From Geminicoccaceae bacterium (GTDB taxonomy: Bacteria; Pseudomonadota; Alphaproteobacteria; Geminicoccales; Geminicoccaceae), in the NCBI GenBank assembly GCA_030824835.1, contig JAPJRA010000017.1, positions 1 through 17,311 of the forward strand: a DNA stretch of 17,311 nucleotides, in the 5' to 3' direction. Each line of letters begins with the position of its first letter. The first letter of the stretch is position 1. The notes beneath the pieces were generated by a model that had not been told where the DNA came from, searched no databases, and worked only from the letters and a program-made list of their open reading frames with translations. The translations under genes were made by a program, and so were the position numbers. This document shows, one piece after another, positions 15,329-17,311 of the stretch.

Positions 15329-15358
15329 CTTGTACGGCAGATCATGGTCCGCGTGCAA
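15329..15358 (-). promoter_or_regulatory. Candidate sigma70-type promoter for tRNA-Pro
   Basis: On the minus strand TTGCAC (15353-15358) and TACAAG (15329-15334) are 18 bases apart, with 10 bases from the latter to the tRNA 5' end. The match is moderate: four of six bases in the -10. The -35 would lie inside the first codons of the divergent DUF3445 gene. Confidence 0.3.
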
Positions 15359-16234
15359 TGGCCGGGTCTTGACGATCTTGAGCGGTACCTGCCCTATCGT
15401 CGCATGAAGCTGCCGCTTGCCTTTCTTACCGGTCCCTGGAAGCTCGCCATGGGGCTGAACGCGCTTGATCCGGCCGATTGGCTGTGGGTCGACGAGCATT
15501 TTGCCGTTGAGACCGCCGAGCGGGCGGCACTGCTGACGGCGCACCCCGAGCTGGTGCACGCGATGTTGCCGCAGGCCGAGCCCGCCGTGGCCGAGCTGGT
15601 GGCGATGGTGCGGCAGCATTTGGGCCTGGTGCCCGACCAGCCTTCCGACCTGACGGCCTTGGCCACACTGGCGCAGGAGGATTTCTGCGTGATGCAGGCG
15701 CAGGCCGACGGCCGCTACGCGCTTACCGCCGCGCTCTTGTGCTTTCCGGCTCACTGGCGGCTGGCGGAAAAACTCGGACGCACGCTGGGCGAGATCCACG
15801 GACCCGTGCCGGGATTCAATGCCCGGCTGGGCGCTCCGGTGGACCGGTTCTTTACCAACCTCACGCCTGAGCGGCCGGTATGGCGGGCCAATTGGTCGGT
15901 GGTCGAGTGCCCGGCATTGTTCCACCCGCAGGCACGCGAACCACTAGCCGACCTCACCGCGGAGGATGCGGGGCAGCGGTTGTGGCTGCGGATCGAGCGA
16001 CAAACCCTGCGCCGCCTGCCACGGACCCGGGCCGTGGTGTTCACGATACGCACGCTGGTCCGTCGCCTCGACGGGATCGTCGCCGAGCCGGGCATCGCCG
16101 CCACCCTGGCGCAGCGGTTGCGGGAGCTGGAGCCCGGCATGGCCGCCTACAAGGGAATGCCTGCGCTTGGCCAACCCCTGCTCAGCTACCTCGACCGCGT
16201 CGCGCAACAGGACGCCACCGCCTGTCGGCAGTGA
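15344..16234 (+). CDS. DUF3445 / heme-dependent oxidative N-demethylase family protein
   Basis: The protein has 296 residues from ATG 15344, about the family length. The visible family pattern is YLPYRRMK followed by KLAMGLNALDPADWLWVD (33-50), CFPAHW (133-138), IHGPVPGFN and VDRFFTNL (151-173), RANWSV (181-186) and LRIERQTLRRLPRTRAVVFTIRT (215-237). PF11927 (DUF3445) includes the dimethylamine-demethylating heme enzyme described in Pseudomonas, in which a PAS-like fold holds heme b and oxidises N-methyl groups to formaldehyde. Whether this paralogue demethylates an amine is unknown. The Shine-Dalgarno is weak. It is divergent from tRNA-Pro, and its last 291 bases are antisense to the extended GNAT frame. 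No transport, reductase or one-carbon gene sits beside it to suggest the substrate. Confidence 0.85.
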   Translation: MVRVQWPGLDDLERYLPYRRMKLPLAFLTGPWKLAMGLNALDPADWLWVDEHFAVETAERAALLTAHPELVHAMLPQAEPAVAELVAMVRQHLGLVPDQPSDLTALATLAQEDFCVMQAQADGRYALTAALLCFPAHWRLAEKLGRTLGEIHGPVPGFNARLGAPVDRFFTNLTPERPVWRANWSVVECPALFHPQAREPLADLTAEDAGQRLWLRIERQTLRRLPRTRAVVFTIRTLVRRLDGIVAEPGIAATLAQRLRELEPGMAAYKGMPALGQPLLSYLDRVAQQDATACRQ

Positions 16235-16675
16235 GGCCCTGCCGAGACACCGGTAGAGCAGGCGCGAGGTACTCTCGCCGGGCATCACGATGTCGGCCGG
16301 GGCGATCGCAAAACCGTGCCTGGCATAGTAATCGGGATCGCCCACCAGAAATACCAGCCGCCATCCCATGCCCTCGGCCAATGCGAGCGTCGCCTGCGTC
16401 AGGGCGCGCCCAATACCCTGTCCCTGACGTTCGGGATCGATCGCCAATGGCCCCAGGAGCAGCGCCTGCAGCGCATCCAGCCGCAGCGGCCAGAAACGGA
16501 TCGCCCCCACCAAGGTGCCACCGGCATGGGCGACGTAGCAGAGCTCGGCCAGTGGCGGCAGGCCGTCGCGATAACGATAGGAAGTCTTGCGCCGGCGGTC
16601 TGGGCCGAAGGTGCGATCGAGCAGGGCTTCGACCTCAGGGCCGTCCGCGGGCCCTTCAGGTGCGATCAGGAGCAT
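15944..16675 (-). CDS. GNAT N-acetyltransferase with C-terminal extension antisense to DUF3445
   Basis: The N-terminal 150 residues form a GNAT acetyltransferase domain: LLGPLAIDPERQGQGIGRALTQ holds the acetyl-CoA pyrophosphate loop (R/Q-x-x-G-x-G/A pattern at about 83-88), and YYARHGF follows, as in YhbS-like proteins. I start it at ATG 16675; a GTG at 16687 is equally possible and neither has a clear Shine-Dalgarno. The family is normally about 150-180 residues long, but this frame continues to 243. The extra part, rich in Gly, Gln, Leu and Arg, lies wholly within the opposite-strand DUF3445 gene (stop at 16234). The core ends almost exactly there, so the original stop was probably lost and the tail may be non-functional. 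The substrate is unknown. Confidence 0.75.
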   Translation of the reverse strand: MLLIAPEGPADGPEVEALLDRTFGPDRRRKTSYRYRDGLPPLAELCYVAHAGGTLVGAIRFWPLRLDALQALLLGPLAIDPERQGQGIGRALTQATLALAEGMGWRLVFLVGDPDYYARHGFAIAPADIVMPGESTSRLLYRCLGRASLPTGGGVLLRDAVEVAEQGLAKRRHSLVGGHAGLQLPQPLRQGGGDARLGDDPVEATDQRAYREHHGPGPWQAAQGLSLDPQPQPLPRILRGEVG

Positions 16676-16866
16676 GGCGAGGTCCACGGAGAGCAGCGGA
16701 TGATCCGATCACCCGGGCCGGGAAACCTCTAGGACGGGGAGGTCAGCGAGCAGCCGGACGGGTGACGAGCGGGCAGAATAGCCGGCTTCGTCGTCGCTGA
16801 TTGGCCGCGTTGGCCGAGAGCTGCTCGTCTAACATGCCGACGTCGATATCACACGAGCGGCCGCTG

Positions 16867-17311
16867 TCAATCGTCGATGGCCCCTTCGCCCGGCATCGGG
16901 CTCGGCTGCTCGCCGGCGGGATTGCCCACGGTATGCAGCGGTCCTGGAACGTCACGTATTGACTGCGCATGCCGCAGAATCCAGTGAACTGTCGGAAACG
17001 CCAAGTCTGCCCACGGAATCTCGTGCCAACCCAAGAGTCGCACCTCCAGGCTCTCAGGCCCGGCCTCGACCGCGTCATCCAGTAGGCGGGCACGGAAGAG
17101 CAATTGTACCTGGTCGATCCGCGCGACGCTGTAGACCGCCAATAGGCCTTCCAGCTTGATCCGTGCCCGTGCTTCCTCCCAAGCCTCGCGTATCGCCCCC
17201 GCCTCGGCGGTCTCGCCCAGCTCCATGTAACCGGCCGGAATGGTCCAGAAGCCTGCGCGCGGCGCAATGGCGCGGCGACAGAGCAGGAGCCGGTCGCCAA
17301 GCGTGCAGACG
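16867..17311 (-). CDS. NUDIX hydrolase (partial, 5' end outside window)
   Basis: The gene runs off the right edge, so its N terminus is missing. From the edge the frame reads VCTLGDRLLLCRRAIAPR, then FWTIPAGYMELGETAEAG. The Nudix box is G-x5-E-x7-REAWEEA, carrying the metal-binding glutamates that hydrolyse a nucleoside diphosphate linked to another group. The block resembles NUDIX proteins that carry an N-terminal zinc ribbon and act on NADH or ADP-ribose-like substrates; that ribbon would lie beyond the window. An ATG at 17226 is inside the domain and cannot be the start. It ends at a TGA at 16867. The following 191 bases to the GNAT start on the same strand hold no clear gene. Confidence 0.88.
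   Translation of the reverse strand, partial: VCTLGDRLLLCRRAIAPRAGFWTIPAGYMELGETAEAGAIREAWEEARARIKLEGLLAVYSVARIDQVQLLFRARLLDDAVEAGPESLEVRLLGWHEIPWADLAFPTVHWILRHAQSIRDVPGPLHTVGNPAGEQPSPMPGEGAIDD

Noticed and set aside
15880..16800. 306-residue plus-strand frame spanning the DUF3445 end and the GNAT gene
   Set aside because: It is Arg/Pro/Ala-rich, crosses two genes with clear motifs, and has no Shine-Dalgarno.
16743..17300. 185-residue minus-strand frame overlapping the NUDIX gene
   Set aside because: It is Arg/Ser-rich and in a different frame from the clear Nudix box; a shadow.

Overview
The window reads as an ordinary stretch of chromosome from a GC-rich alphaproteobacterium, probably in or near the Rhodospirillales. 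The evidence is the uniformly high GC, the frequent GTG and TTG starts, tight ATGA-type gene overlaps, a fused three-domain indolepyruvate ferredoxin oxidoreductase, an Atm1-type ABC exporter and a typical alphaproteobacterial tRNA-Pro(UGG). This placement is an inference. I see no insertion sequence, prophage, CRISPR array, integrase or rRNA. No gene-free stretch exceeds 300 bases; the largest gaps, about 180 bases each, lie before the flavoprotein gene and between the GNAT and NUDIX genes.

Layout. (1) 43-3552, plus strand: a class I/II aminotransferase, then a tightly coupled trio (membrane desaturase, PmtA-like methyltransferase, and an iron-sulfur protein whose N-terminal part resembles the MMACHC/CblC cobalamin fold). 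(2) 3554-9728, minus strand: an Atm1-type ABC exporter, a short-chain dehydrogenase and the large indolepyruvate oxidoreductase, in that transcription order. The iron-sulfur gene and the oxidoreductase converge with one base between their stop codons. (3) 9890-11665: a membrane-anchored helix-hairpin-helix protein divergent from the ABC gene, convergent with gpsA; upstream of gpsA is a 61-residue unknown. (4) 11845-15207, plus strand: a flavin oxidoreductase, a DUF1365 protein and a CFA-synthase-family methyltransferase, closely coupled. (5) 15242-17311: tRNA-Pro, a DUF3445 (heme-dependent N-demethylase family) gene, a GNAT acetyltransferase whose frame runs 291 bases antisense into the DUF3445 gene, and a NUDIX hydrolase cut by the window edge.

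Membrane lipid chemistry recurs: glycerol-3-phosphate synthesis (gpsA), fatty acyl desaturation, a PmtA-like methyltransferase and the flavoprotein/DUF1365/CFA-family operon. By my alignment the CFA-family enzyme lacks two of the residues that bind bicarbonate in E. coli cyclopropane synthase (Cys139 to Ala, His266 to Ile). It may therefore make methyl- or methylene-branched acyl chains, or furan fatty acid precursors, with the flavoprotein as redox partner. The two findings most worth following are this operon and the desaturase/methyltransferase/CblC-like iron-sulfur trio. Aminotransferase and indolepyruvate oxidoreductase could act in sequence on aromatic amino acids, but they are not in one operon.
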